Assembly: GCA_045533955.1 (NCBI GenBank)
Contig: JAZSIU010000049.1
Coordinates: 1-13,101, forward strand
From: HGM04593 sp045533955
GTDB taxonomy: Bacteria > Bacteroidota > Bacteroidia > Bacteroidales > Bacteroidaceae
Direction: 5' to 3'
Length of the DNA: 13,101 nucleotides
Below, piece after piece: positions 1 through 5,870 of this stretch. The notes beneath the pieces were generated by a model. The model was not told the origin of the DNA, did no database searches, and worked only from the letters and a program-made list of their open reading frames with translations. The stretch's first letter is position 1, and every line of letters starts with the position of its first letter. The translations under genes were made by a program, and so were the position numbers.

Positions 1-108
1 GCGGCTTCGGAATCTTTCAATTCTAAAATTAAAGCATTTAGAGCACAATTCAGAGGGGTGAAGGATAAAGATTTTTTCCTTTTTAGATTAGCAAAATTAT
101 ATGCTTAA
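1..108 (+). CDS. Transposase C-terminal fragment (5' end outside window)
   Basis: The frame is open from base 1 to a TAA at 106-108 and encodes 35 residues. It contains the motif E-S-F-N-x-K-I-K-A-F-R and then Q-F-R-G-V. It ends F-F-L-F-R-L-A-K-L-Y-A. This is the conserved tail of the DDE transposases of ISL3/ISAon1-like elements common in Bacteroidota, where the glutamate of the A-x-E-S-F-N segment is probably the last catalytic acidic residue. Whether the full gene is intact cannot be seen. It is called by motif memory, not by a search. Confidence 0.7.
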   Translation, partial: AASESFNSKIKAFRAQFRGVKDKDFFLFRLAKLYA

Positions 109-117
109 TTTAAAAAT

Positions 118-140
118 CCCTCAGAATTTTACGTTGAGCC
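118..140. repeat. Candidate right terminal inverted repeat of the IS
   Basis: A CCCTCAGAATTTTACGTTGA-type sequence ending GCC lies 10 bases after the transposase stop, where the right terminal repeat of an ISL3-type element is expected. The reverse complement starts GGCTCAACG. The left partner is outside the window, so this is inferred from position and end sequence only. Confidence 0.45.
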
Positions 141-197
141 CTTTTAAAATGCTTTATAATTGATTTTCAAAGATATACACTCTAAAAATTCGCAAAC

Positions 198-233
198 AAA
201 AAAAGCAGACTTCATTAGAAATCTGCTTTTTTT
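198..233 (-). terminator. Intrinsic terminator of tRNA-Ser
   Basis: The sequence AAAAAAAGCAGA (198-209) pairs perfectly with TCTGCTTTTTTT (222-233) around a 12-base loop. Read on the minus strand, the GC-containing stem ends in a run of T about 11 bases after the tRNA 3' end. Because both arms carry A/T runs it could work in either direction, and on the plus strand it would also stop read-through leaving the IS. Confidence 0.75.
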
Positions 234-243
234 TGCTTTTTAG

Positions 244-328
244 CGGAGAGGGAGGGATTCGAACCCCCGGTACCTCTCGGTACGTCGGTTTTCAAGACCG
301 GTGCAATCGACCACTCTGCCACCTCTCC
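244..328 (-). tRNA. tRNA-Ser (anticodon UGA)
   Basis: On the minus strand an 85-nt class II tRNA folds with acceptor stem GGAGAGG/CCTCTCC. The anticodon loop CTTGAAA carries anticodon TGA, which reads UCA. A long variable arm (around ACCGAGAGGT) is typical of tRNA-Ser. The T arm GGGGG-TTCGAAT-CCCTC follows, then discriminator G. The next genomic bases read CTA, so CCA is not encoded and must be added after transcription. The D-arm GTGGCAGAGTGGTCGATTGC is standard for serine tRNAs. It has its own promoter and terminator. Confidence 0.95.
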
Positions 329-366
329 AATATGTGATGTTAAATGTGGTCGTCTCATTTAACGCT

Positions 367-399
367 GCAAAGGTAAGACGTTTTTTCGTAACCACCAAA
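367..399 (-). promoter_or_regulatory. Bacteroidota-type promoter for tRNA-Ser
   Basis: On the minus strand a TTTG -33 element (399-396) is followed after 20 bases by TACCTTTGC (375-367), matching TAnnTTTG. Transcription should start near 360, giving a leader of roughly 30 nt before the tRNA 5' end at 328. Confidence 0.75.
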
Positions 400-507
400 T
401 AAATTGGGAGAAAAATGTGTGCGTGGTGAAAACTTTTGCTATTCCGGGCCATTGTGGTGCTTTGCCACTGAGAAACTCTTCTTTACAATGCTTCTTTTTG
501 GTGATTC

Positions 508-1149
508 TCAGCGGTATTCTATTCCTCTTACTTTGAGCCCGAGATTTACGGGGATACTCTCGAGCGCGCTGTGCTCTGTGGCGCGCGTGTAGCTCTTTTT
601 AAAGTACAGCGGGAATTGTATGGCCTCTTTCGACATTTTATACTTTTCTTGTTTGTCGAGATTCTCGCTGGCGTTCCAACGCTCTTTGGCTGTGGCGCTG
701 CAATCGGTAAATACTATCGAGATGAAATATTCTCCCGGCTCTATTATCAGCTGTTTTTTGGGGGTGATAATGAATTTCTGCTTGTCGCCTTTTGGTACGT
801 TGGTCTTTAGTGTTTCGTCGAGGAGGCTCTTGTCGAGGTTTGTGGTGCTGCGAATTTCTATCCTCAGCACAAGGCTGTCGATGCTGCAAGAGAGAGTGCC
901 GAAGATAATCTCTTCGACCTCGAAGGGGTACCTTACTTGTACGATGCTTCCTACCTCGGCACCTATTTTGTCGGGTGTCCACACTGTGCGTGCTCCCGGC
1001 ATACGTCGGCCCTGACTCAATAGTTTTTTGTGCTTCTTTTTGCCGCTGTATATTGTTACTTTGTCGAGCGTGTGTGGCGCGAGGCTCTCTTGTGCGCTCA
1101 TCCCGACGAGTATGCCGAGTGTCAGTGCCATTATGAGTGCTCTTTTCAT
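508..1149 (-). CDS. Secreted protein of unknown function, third gene of the DUF2975-HTH operon
   Basis: The product has 213 residues. It begins M-K-R-A-L-I-M-A-L-T-L-G-I-L-V-G-M-S-A-Q, a Sec signal peptide probably cut before or after Q20; there is no lipobox cysteine. The mature part is lysine-rich near the start (KKKHKK at about 37-42). It then looks like a beta-sandwich with alternating hydrophobic residues, and ends in a segment like P-L-Y-F-K-K-S-Y-T-R-A-T. I recall similar tails in uncharacterised Bacteroidales secreted proteins, but I cannot name a family. It starts 15 bases after the HTH gene stops, so co-transcription with the two upstream genes is likely. No enzyme motif is visible. 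The gene is well supported; the function is unknown. Confidence 0.8.
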   Translation of the reverse strand: MKRALIMALTLGILVGMSAQESLAPHTLDKVTIYSGKKKHKKLLSQGRRMPGARTVWTPDKIGAEVGSIVQVRYPFEVEEIIFGTLSCSIDSLVLRIEIRSTTNLDKSLLDETLKTNVPKGDKQKFIITPKKQLIIEPGEYFISIVFTDCSATAKERWNASENLDKQEKYKMSKEAIQFPLYFKKSYTRATEHSALESIPVNLGLKVRGIEYR

Positions 1150-1164
1150 AAGCTCGTGTTTTTT

Positions 1165-1371
1165 TTAGTCCTCTTTATATTCGAGAATGTCGCCCGGCTG
1201 ACAGTCGAGGGCGCGGCACAATGCGTCGAGGGTGCTGAAGCGAACTGCACGCGCTTTTCCTGTCTTTAGTATGGAGAGGTTGGCTTGCGTGATTCCAATC
1301 TTCTCGGCAAGCTCGCCCGAGGTCATCTTGCGCTTGGCGAGCATTATATCTACATTTACTATTATTGACAT
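1165..1371 (-). CDS. Small Xre/YozG-type helix-turn-helix regulator
   Basis: The product is a 68-residue protein that is almost entirely one Cro/C1-type HTH domain. The first helix is around K-M-T-S-G-E-L-A-E-K-I-G (15-26) and the recognition helix around T-Q-A-N-L-S-I-L-K-T-G-K (28-39). The tail L-D-A-L-C-R-A-L-D-C-Q-P-G-D-I-L-E-Y closes the fold, as in the HTH_26 family (Bacillus YozG). It lies 12 bases after the DUF2975 gene. DUF2975 membrane protein plus HTH_26 regulator is a recurrent gene pair in Firmicutes and Bacteroidota, so the pair probably works together. Targets are unknown, and autoregulation of the promoter at 1904-1935 is an inference. M10 is an alternative start; the upstream ATG is preferred for operon spacing. 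Confidence 0.88.
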   Translation of the reverse strand: MSIIVNVDIMLAKRKMTSGELAEKIGITQANLSILKTGKARAVRFSTLDALCRALDCQPGDILEYKED

Positions 1372-1383
1372 AATTTTCGGTTC

Positions 1384-1872
1384 TTATATGGTCAGATTAT
1401 TTTCTTCGCTCACTTTGGCCGCAATATTGTATAACATTGCAAAGATTGTAAAGAGCAGGGTAATGATGATGTTGCTACTCTCAATTGCGATACTCGTTTG
1501 TGTGGGCGTCTCGCTAAGGAGTATGTTGCCCATATTGTCGTCGCAAAACTTGCCTATAAAGTGGCAGAGGGCGGTGGCGTATAGCACTTTTACGTTACTC
1601 TTGGGAAACAGTGTGCCGTCGTTCAGGGCTTTCAGGGTTTTTAAAAGGAACAGGATAATCAGCGCAAAGTAGCACACGGTAAAGAGCAGGCGCCCGCCGA
1701 ATATTGTTAGTTGAAAGGGTAGCACCGCCTCGTTCCAATTTATTTCGCCCGTGCTGCCGTTAATGCCCGAGACGAACCAACTTTGCAGGATTATCCACAC
1801 AATTTGTACGGCGCATAGTATCATCACTGCAATTGCAATGCCCATAAGGCTTTTACTAATTCTTTTTTCCAT
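1384..1872 (-). CDS. DUF2975 family inner-membrane protein
   Basis: The product is a 162-residue integral membrane protein. Likely helices are at about 9-32, 58-78, 94-112 (weaker) and 132-152. The segment G-T-L-F-P-K-S-N-V-K-V-L-Y (86-98), just before the third helix, matches the F-x-x-x-N-x-x-x-L pattern of DUF2975 (Bacillus YoaS-like). It is the first gene of a minus-strand operon, directly upstream of a YozG-like HTH regulator, which supports the family call. No catalytic residues are visible. A role in sensing envelope state and controlling the HTH partner is possible but unproven. Confidence 0.82.
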   Translation of the reverse strand: MEKRISKSLMGIAIAVMILCAVQIVWIILQSWFVSGINGSTGEINWNEAVLPFQLTIFGGRLLFTVCYFALIILFLLKTLKALNDGTLFPKSNVKVLYATALCHFIGKFCDDNMGNILLSETPTQTSIAIESSNIIITLLFTIFAMLYNIAAKVSEENNLTI

Positions 1873-1903
1873 AATTCTTCTTCTTTTATTGTTTATCGAT
1901 AAT

Positions 1904-1935
1904 GCAAAGGTAATGCAGTTTTATTGAAAAACAAT
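1904..1935 (-). promoter_or_regulatory. Promoter of the DUF2975-HTH-secreted protein operon
   Basis: On the minus strand ATTG (1935-1932) is followed after 19 bases by TACCTTTGC (1912-1904), a good fit to the Bacteroidota TTG-N19-TAnnTTTG promoter. The -7 box lies about 32 bases upstream of the ATG at 1872. It sits in the 172-base gap shared with the divergent flavoprotein gene. Confidence 0.72.
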
Positions 1936-2044
1936 AAAAATATAAAGAAAAACAGTAAAATTAGTCTTTTTTAACAGTTGTACAGGCCTCTGTCTTGCGA
2001 ACCTTATTTAAAAGGCGGTTGTTATTTGTGAAAATAGTAATTTT

Positions 2045-2656
2045 ATGAGGACACTTTTTATCTTTAATCATCCTTACGATGGTAGTTTCTGCGGGGCTCT
2101 GTTGGATGCGGCTCTGCTGGGTGTTACGCGTGCCGACGGCGAGGCCGATATTATAAATCTCGATAAGGATAATTTTAATCCTGTGATTAGCAGTGCCGAC
2201 CTTCGGGCTTTTCGTACCGCGCGCGCTGACCCTCAAAAGGCGCTTACGATGCTCGATGGAAAGGTGCTCGATTATAAGGCGCGCCTTGAGAGGGCCGAGC
2301 ATCTGGTGTTTATCTTCCCCGTGTGGTGGATGCTTATGCCTGCGCTCACAAAAGGCTTTATTGATAAGGTGATTTTTCCCGCCGTTGCCTACGGATACAC
2401 TGCGAAGGGTGAGATGCGCTCGCGTCTTGAGAGCCTGCGCCGTGTTACGCTCATTACCACAATGGCCACACCCTCGGAGGTTTATGGTACGCTTATGGGC
2501 GATGCCGTGTGGCGGGCCTTTAAGAATGGTACTTTTACGGCCATCGGGGTGGATAATTGCCGTTGGATGAATTTCGACAGGATAAATGACGTCTCGCGCG
2601 ACAAGCGCCTCGAGTGGTTGCGCGATGTCGAGGAGTATTTTGCCGCGGCCGAGTAG
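2045..2656 (+). CDS. NAD(P)H dehydrogenase (quinone)-type flavoprotein, flavodoxin-2 fold
   Basis: The product has 203 residues. The N-terminal strand M-R-T-L-F-I-F-N-H-P-Y-D-G-S-F (1-15) holds the H-P-x-x-x-S phosphate-binding loop of the NQO1/MdaB/KefF family. F-P-V-W-W-M-L-M-P-A-L-T-K-G-F-I-D-K-V (91-109) is the family's signature for the flavin-stacking loop and the helix that follows. T-T-M-A-T-P-S-E (138-145) is the third flavin-site loop. Such cytosolic enzymes bind FAD or FMN and reduce quinones or other electrophiles by two electrons from NAD(P)H. Length is normal for the family. No KefC-like potassium channel is adjacent, so a KefF role is not supported; the substrate is unknown. 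No convincing -7/-33 pair is seen upstream; TATTTG at 2023-2028 is a partial match. Confidence 0.87.
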   Translation: MRTLFIFNHPYDGSFCGALLDAALLGVTRADGEADIINLDKDNFNPVISSADLRAFRTARADPQKALTMLDGKVLDYKARLERAEHLVFIFPVWWMLMPALTKGFIDKVIFPAVAYGYTAKGEMRSRLESLRRVTLITTMATPSEVYGTLMGDAVWRAFKNGTFTAIGVDNCRWMNFDRINDVSRDKRLEWLRDVEEYFAAAE

Positions 2657-2671
2657 CTGCGTCCCAATAAG

Positions 2672-2711
2672 CAGCGTTCCTCTTATACAATCACGTATAA
2701 TGGGAACGCTG
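2672..2711. terminator. Long hairpin between convergent genes, likely bidirectional terminator
   Basis: CAGCGTTCC (2672-2680) pairs with GGAACGCTG (2703-2711). After a 2-base internal mismatch/wobble, TTATAC (2683-2688) pairs with GTATAA (2695-2700), leaving a 6-base loop. It sits exactly between the 3' ends of the flavoprotein and nucleotidase genes. Neither side has a clear T run, so the stem is certain but the termination mechanism is not. Confidence 0.6.
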
Positions 2712-2721
2712 TAAAAGTAGT

Positions 2722-4377
2722 TTATTCTATTGTTATTCGCTCCTCGGTGCTGTTGTACTCTGTGCCGATTGTTCCGCCTAAAATCTGCTCGATATAAATT
2801 GCCAAAATATCAACGTCCTGCCCCAGATTCCTCTCTTTTACCTGTGCGTAGCGCAGAATGCCATTGTCGCCATAATCCTCGATAAGGAACGAGGAGCTTG
2901 CAATGGTGTATGTGTGCTCGGGGTCGATGGGGTGGTACTCGCCACTGCTTTTGTCGAGTACTTGAATGTCCGATACTCGGCGGCTCTCTCCGATGTGTGT
3001 GAAAAGTTCACTCTCGTCCATCTGCACCGATGGCTCGACCGATGTGTTTATCTTGAATCTAAGTCCGCTCACCTGTAAAAATCCTCCATTCTCTTTGGGT
3101 AGCAGGCGGGCAGATACCTCGAGGGCGTCCATAATCTGACTGCCGCTCATTGTGGCCGTGCACACTGCGTTATTATATGGAAACACCGAGAGCAAATTGT
3201 TGTAGGTAACATTGCCCTTGGAAATGTCGGCGCGTATGGCACCGCCGTTCACAAATGCAATGTCGCTGCCAAGAACGGCTCTGAAGGCATCGGCGCAGAA
3301 ATTGCCTATTGTTGTCTCGCGGGTGCGGGTGATGCGTGTGCCGCTCTCGTCCTTTACCCTCATTGTCGCCTCGCTTGTGCCCACGATGCGCTCGCCCGCT
3401 GCCATTGTCTGCTCTTTTATCTGCTCGACGTAGGCCTGCACTCGCTCGTCGGTGCCGCAATCCTCGCTCTTAACAAGCTGCGAGCTGAATTTCCCCTCGG
3501 TCGATAGGGTGAGCACGCCTATATTGTCAAATGTCGAGCCTGTGGAGCTCAGAAGTACCCTCTCGCCCGCACCGTTGATGATTGTCGTGTCGGGGATTTC
3601 ATTGTGGTCGTGCGCGTCTAGCACGGCGTCTATTCCTATTGTGTTGCGGATTAGGTCGATGGAGCTTGGATAGCCGCCCTCGCCGCTATCGCCCAGATGC
3701 GAGAGGATTACCACATAATCGGCCCCCACGGAGCGTGCCTCTATTATGTGCCGCTGCGCATTTTGGTAGAAATTATCCTCGGCGAAACTGTATATTACTT
3801 TGCCGCTCTCGTCGGTGAAGGTGGTGTGGGCCACCGAGCCCATTGTCGCCGGGGTAGTGAGGCCGATAAAGGCAATGTCAACGTTGCCGAATCTTTTTAT
3901 TGTGTAGGGCTCGAACAGTAGTTTGTTGCTTCTAAGGTCGCTGAAATTGGCATTTACGACGTCGGCGTTAAGGTTTTTTGTGAGTGTCAGCAGATGCTCG
4001 ATGCCAAAATCGAACTCGTGGTTGCCGGTTGTTACAACGTCGTATCCGACGAAATTCATAATGTCGATGATGGCCTCGCCGCGGGTAACGGTGCCCACCA
4101 CGTTGCCCTGTACAAAGTCGCCGCACGAGACTGTTGCAACGTGGTGCGTCTTTTTTTGGTAGCTGTTGCGCAGGGCGGCGAGCTTGGCGTATCCGTCAAC
4201 GGCGCAGTGCACGTCATTCTCGTATATTATTACGATGGGTGTTACGGGACGGTCGATAGGCTGCGGGGTGGATAGTGTTTCGTCCTTGCTGCAAGATGCG
4301 ATGAAGAGGGTGCCAATTATTGCCACTATCGGGCAGATGTGTTGTGCGATTCTGGAGAAAAGTTTTTCAATTCTCAT
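2722..4377 (-). CDS. Lipoprotein bifunctional metallophosphatase/5'-nucleotidase
   Basis: The product has 551 residues, the usual size for the UshA/YfkN/CD73-like family, which hydrolyses 5'-nucleotides outside the cytoplasm. A signal peptide ends in lipobox I-A-S-C (C29), followed by S-K-D-E, resembling the K-(D/E)2 Bacteroidota surface-export signal, so cell-surface display is inferred. The N-terminal dinuclear-metal phosphoesterase domain shows D55/H57 (E-N-D-V-H), G-D (86-87), G-N-H-E (118-121), S-H-L-G (226-229) and D-A-H-D-H (254-258). The last motif replaces the more usual D-G-H-T-H. The C-terminal substrate domain shows T-T-I-G-N-F (355-360), N-G-G-A-I-R (377-382), F-P-Y-N-N (399-403) and Y-T-I-A-S-S-S-F-L (490-498), the last corresponding to the base-stacking region. 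It appears monocistronic, with its own promoter. The likely role is purine/phosphate scavenging; the exact substrate is unknown. Confidence 0.92.
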   Translation of the reverse strand: MRIEKLFSRIAQHICPIVAIIGTLFIASCSKDETLSTPQPIDRPVTPIVIIYENDVHCAVDGYAKLAALRNSYQKKTHHVATVSCGDFVQGNVVGTVTRGEAIIDIMNFVGYDVVTTGNHEFDFGIEHLLTLTKNLNADVVNANFSDLRSNKLLFEPYTIKRFGNVDIAFIGLTTPATMGSVAHTTFTDESGKVIYSFAEDNFYQNAQRHIIEARSVGADYVVILSHLGDSGEGGYPSSIDLIRNTIGIDAVLDAHDHNEIPDTTIINGAGERVLLSSTGSTFDNIGVLTLSTEGKFSSQLVKSEDCGTDERVQAYVEQIKEQTMAAGERIVGTSEATMRVKDESGTRITRTRETTIGNFCADAFRAVLGSDIAFVNGGAIRADISKGNVTYNNLLSVFPYNNAVCTATMSGSQIMDALEVSARLLPKENGGFLQVSGLRFKINTSVEPSVQMDESELFTHIGESRRVSDIQVLDKSSGEYHPIDPEHTYTIASSSFLIEDYGDNGILRYAQVKERNLGQDVDILAIYIEQILGGTIGTEYNSTEERITIE

Positions 4378-4438
4378 AGTTGTTAATTGGGGTATTAAAA
4401 TATTTTTTTATGTGAGTGCCAATGTTTTTTGTCTCCGG

Positions 4439-4447
4439 GCAAAGATA
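4439..4447 (-). promoter_or_regulatory. -7 element upstream of the 5'-nucleotidase gene
   Basis: TATCTTTGC on the minus strand (4447-4439) matches TAnnTTTG and lies about 60 bases upstream of the ATG at 4377. No TTG is found at the expected 19-20 base distance, so the -33 element is weak or absent. This hints at a weak or activator-dependent promoter. Confidence 0.55.
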
Positions 4448-4594
4448 AGGACAAGCGAGCGAGAAAAATAAAGCTTGCTTTGTTTTTTTCACAGCGAGTG
4501 CATAAAATCTTCGAGTGTAAACTCAAAGATAGTAACTATTTTCTTGTAAGGTAATAATATTTAAATAAATTAACTAAATTTTCTCTCTTTGCGC

Positions 4595-4638
4595 AAAAAA
4601 AGTAAGCGGCTGCATCGAACAAAAATCGACACAGCCGC
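4595..4638 (-). terminator. Intrinsic terminator of the DUF2147 gene
   Basis: On the minus strand GCGGCTG (4638-4632) and CAGCCGC (4612-4606) form a 7-base GC-rich stem. A further TCGA/TCGA pairing closes the loop, and seven T follow (4601-4595). It lies 24 bases after the stop codon at 4662. Confidence 0.8.
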
Positions 4639-4661
4639 CTGCTTAACTTTACAACTTATGT

Positions 4662-5117
4662 TTATTTAATCTTAGTCCAATAGATTGTTGTTCCGATGCC
4701 CCAGATGTTACCAAAGAGTTTCAGTTTCTTGGGCTCGACAAACTCGGCCTCGACATTTACGCGGAAGCCCTTAGAGGGGTCGTATATCTTTGCACCGCTC
4801 CACTCTTTCTCCTCGGCGTCGTATTTAAGGCCTTTTACAATAACCACCTTGTCAATATCGACGTTGCGCAGTTTCTTGTCGGGGTTGTTGACGTCCTTGC
4901 GCTTGTTGCCGTTCTTGTCCAGAGGATTCTCGACCCAAAAAATCTGTGCCGAGTAGGTGCCGTCGGCACTCTTTGTTACGCGCACCTTGCTCTTGCTGCC
5001 GCCGCGGTCGGTAAGATACTCGCCAACAATATCGTCGGCATTGTTGTTGAGGCTTTGTGCAAGCGTGGGCACTGCAAATGCAATTGCTGCGATGAGTGTG
5101 AAAATAAATTTTTTCAT
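4662..5117 (-). CDS. Secreted DUF2147 family protein
   Basis: The product has 151 residues. The signal peptide M-K-K-F-I-F-T-L-I-A-A-I-A-F-A-V-P-T-L-A is probably cut before Q21. The mature DUF2147 domain (28-151) is recognised from V-G-E-Y-L (31-35), Y-S-A-Q-I-F-W-V-E (55-63), N-P-D-K-K-L-R-N (78-85), W-S-G-A-K-I-Y-D-P (106-114) and the closing W-G-I-G-T-T-I-Y-W-T-K (139-149). The family is a small envelope beta-barrel-like domain of unknown function, common in Bacteroidota and Proteobacteria. The frame stays open upstream to an ATG at 5372, but the promoter at 5153-5184 and the signal peptide fix the start at 5117. It is a single-gene transcript with a clear terminator. Confidence 0.9.
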   Translation of the reverse strand: MKKFIFTLIAAIAFAVPTLAQSLNNNADDIVGEYLTDRGGSKSKVRVTKSADGTYSAQIFWVENPLDKNGNKRKDVNNPDKKLRNVDIDKVVIVKGLKYDAEEKEWSGAKIYDPSKGFRVNVEAEFVEPKKLKLFGNIWGIGTTIYWTKIK

Positions 5118-5152
5118 TTTACTAAAATGTGTTTCATTTGTTGAATTATGCT

Positions 5153-5184
5153 GCAAAGGTATGCCCTTTTTTCCTTGGCTCAAA
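5153..5184 (-). promoter_or_regulatory. Promoter of the DUF2147 gene
   Basis: On the minus strand TTTG (5184-5181) is followed after 19 bases by TACCTTTGC (5161-5153), a near-ideal Bacteroidota promoter and the best in the window. It rules out the longer upstream reading of the DUF2147 frame, because transcription would start near 5147. Confidence 0.8.
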
Positions 5185-5195
5185 GTAAAAAATGA

Positions 5196-5232
5196 ACAAA
5201 TTGCACATTTTAACCTTGTTTGTGCAATTTGT
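5196..5232. repeat. Perfect 12-base inverted repeat between divergent genes
   Basis: ACAAATTGCACA (5196-5207) and TGTGCAATTTGT (5221-5232) are exact reverse complements separated by 13 bases. The repeat starts 12 bases upstream of the -33 element of the DUF2147 promoter and lies about 120 bases upstream of the ybaN start. It could be an operator for a dimeric regulator. It could also be a minus-strand terminator, because the stem is followed on that strand by TCATTTTTTAC. The symmetry is certain; its role is inferred. Confidence 0.6.
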
Positions 5233-5353
5233 GGATAAGAATTAGAAAATGTGCGCGCCCGCTGTCTGTTTAAAAAGTGCGACGATGGGAATATTGTCCT
5301 TCTTATGAAAAAATTATTGTATCTTAGCGGCTGAAAATGCGAAAGTATAGAGT

Positions 5354-5731
5354 ATGAGGATTCTTTTAACAATATTAGGCACTGTGGCGCTCATTTTGGG
5401 AGTGCTGGGGATATTCCTGCCGCTTGTGCCCACTACGCCTTTTCTGCTGCTCTCGGCGGCGCTCTATTTTCGCAGTTCGCCGCGCCTGTATAATTGGTTG
5501 CTGGCTCACCCTTGTTTGGGTACTTATATAAAGAATTTCCGCGAGCACAGGGCAATCCCCCTGCGTGTGAAGATTGTATCGGTGAGCCTTGTGTGGATTA
5601 CTCTCTCTTATTGCGCAGTGGCAGTGGCCGAGGCTTGGTGGATGCGTCTCTTTTTCGTCCTACTTGCCTGCGGAATATCGGTGCACATTCTGCGCTATAA
5701 AACTCTTAAAAAGCAGTGTGGCGAAAAATAA
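5354..5731 (+). CDS. ybaN: YbaN/DUF454 family inner-membrane protein
   Basis: The product has 125 residues. The N-terminal hydrophobic hairpin carries the family signature G-V-L-G-I-F-L-P-L-V-P-T-T-P-F-L-L-L (16-33). R-S-S-P-R-L-Y-N-W-L-L-A-H-P (40-53) follows, and two further membrane segments lie at about 72-92 and 95-113. Length and motifs fit DUF454 (E. coli YbaN). The function of the family is not established. It appears to be a single gene, with a terminator starting at its stop codon. A 6-codon frame (5337-5357) overlaps the start as ATGA. The sequence TATCTTAG (5320-5327) resembles a -7 box, but the nearest TTG is 23 bases upstream, so the promoter is uncertain. Confidence 0.9.
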   Translation: MRILLTILGTVALILGVLGIFLPLVPTTPFLLLSAALYFRSSPRLYNWLLAHPCLGTYIKNFREHRAIPLRVKIVSVSLVWITLSYCAVAVAEAWWMRLFFVLLACGISVHILRYKTLKKQCGEK

Positions 5732-5758
5732 AAAGTGTGCAAAAATTGCACACTTTTT
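5730..5758 (+). terminator. Intrinsic terminator of ybaN
   Basis: GTGTGCAA (5735-5742) and TTGCACAC (5746-5753) form an 8-base stem with an AAA loop. It is extended by A5 (5730-5734) against T5 (5754-5758), giving the T run. It overlaps the TAA stop at 5729-5731. Confidence 0.85.
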
Positions 5759-5788
5759 GCCAAAAAAGGTCGATTTAACAAAAAAATC

Positions 5789-5820
5789 TTGTTTGTAGGC
5801 ACGGGGAAAATATAACTTTG
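5789..5820 (+). promoter_or_regulatory. Promoter of the TolC-permease-adaptor export operon
   Basis: TAACTTTG (5813-5820) matches TAnnTTTG. Upstream TTG (5789-5791) and TTTG (5792-5795) give spacings of 21 and 17 bases, either side of the usual 19. Transcription would start near 5827, about 45 bases before the ATG at 5871. No other promoter is seen within the operon. Confidence 0.6.
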
Positions 5821-5870
5821 ACTCAAAAAAGGGGCCGCCGATGGTGGCAGCCGATAGTTATAATTACCCT

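Larger units (their letters stand above)
1..140 (+). mobile_element. Right end of an insertion sequence (ISL3/ISAon1-like), truncated by the window edge
   Basis: This is the 3' end of an IS. It holds the last 35 codons of a transposase (1-108), a 10-base spacer and a candidate terminal inverted repeat at about 118-140 (ending ACGTTGAGCC). Read inward from the outer end it begins GGCTCAACGT, which fits the GG-initiated ends of ISL3-type elements. The left end lies outside the window, so the matching repeat and target duplication cannot be tested. If ISL3-like, the 8 bases after 140 (CTTTTAAA) would be the target-site copy. The assignment rests on the transposase C-terminus; the exact outer boundary is inferred. 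Confidence 0.65.

Noticed and set aside
468..511. Inverted repeat CTGAGAA/TTCTCAG at the end of the 508-1149 operon as a terminator
   Set aside because: The loop is 30 bases long, the stem only 7 bases, and no T run follows on the minus strand.
2021..2028. TTATTTG as a -7 promoter box for the flavoprotein gene
   Set aside because: It is one base short of TAnnTTTG, and no TTG lies at the right distance upstream.
2045..2656. KefF-type regulator of a potassium efflux channel
   Set aside because: The fold and motifs fit the wider quinone-reductase family, but no KefC-like channel gene is adjacent, so only the family call is kept.
3994..4275. Plus-strand open frames opposite the 5'-nucleotidase gene
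   Set aside because: The minus-strand frame carries all the nucleotidase motifs, while these plus frames show no start context or motif.
5118..5372. In-frame extension of the DUF2147 gene upstream to an ATG at 5372, giving 236 residues
   Set aside because: The added 85 residues would span a near-perfect promoter (5153-5184) and the 12-base inverted repeat, and would bury a complete signal peptide that starts at 5117.
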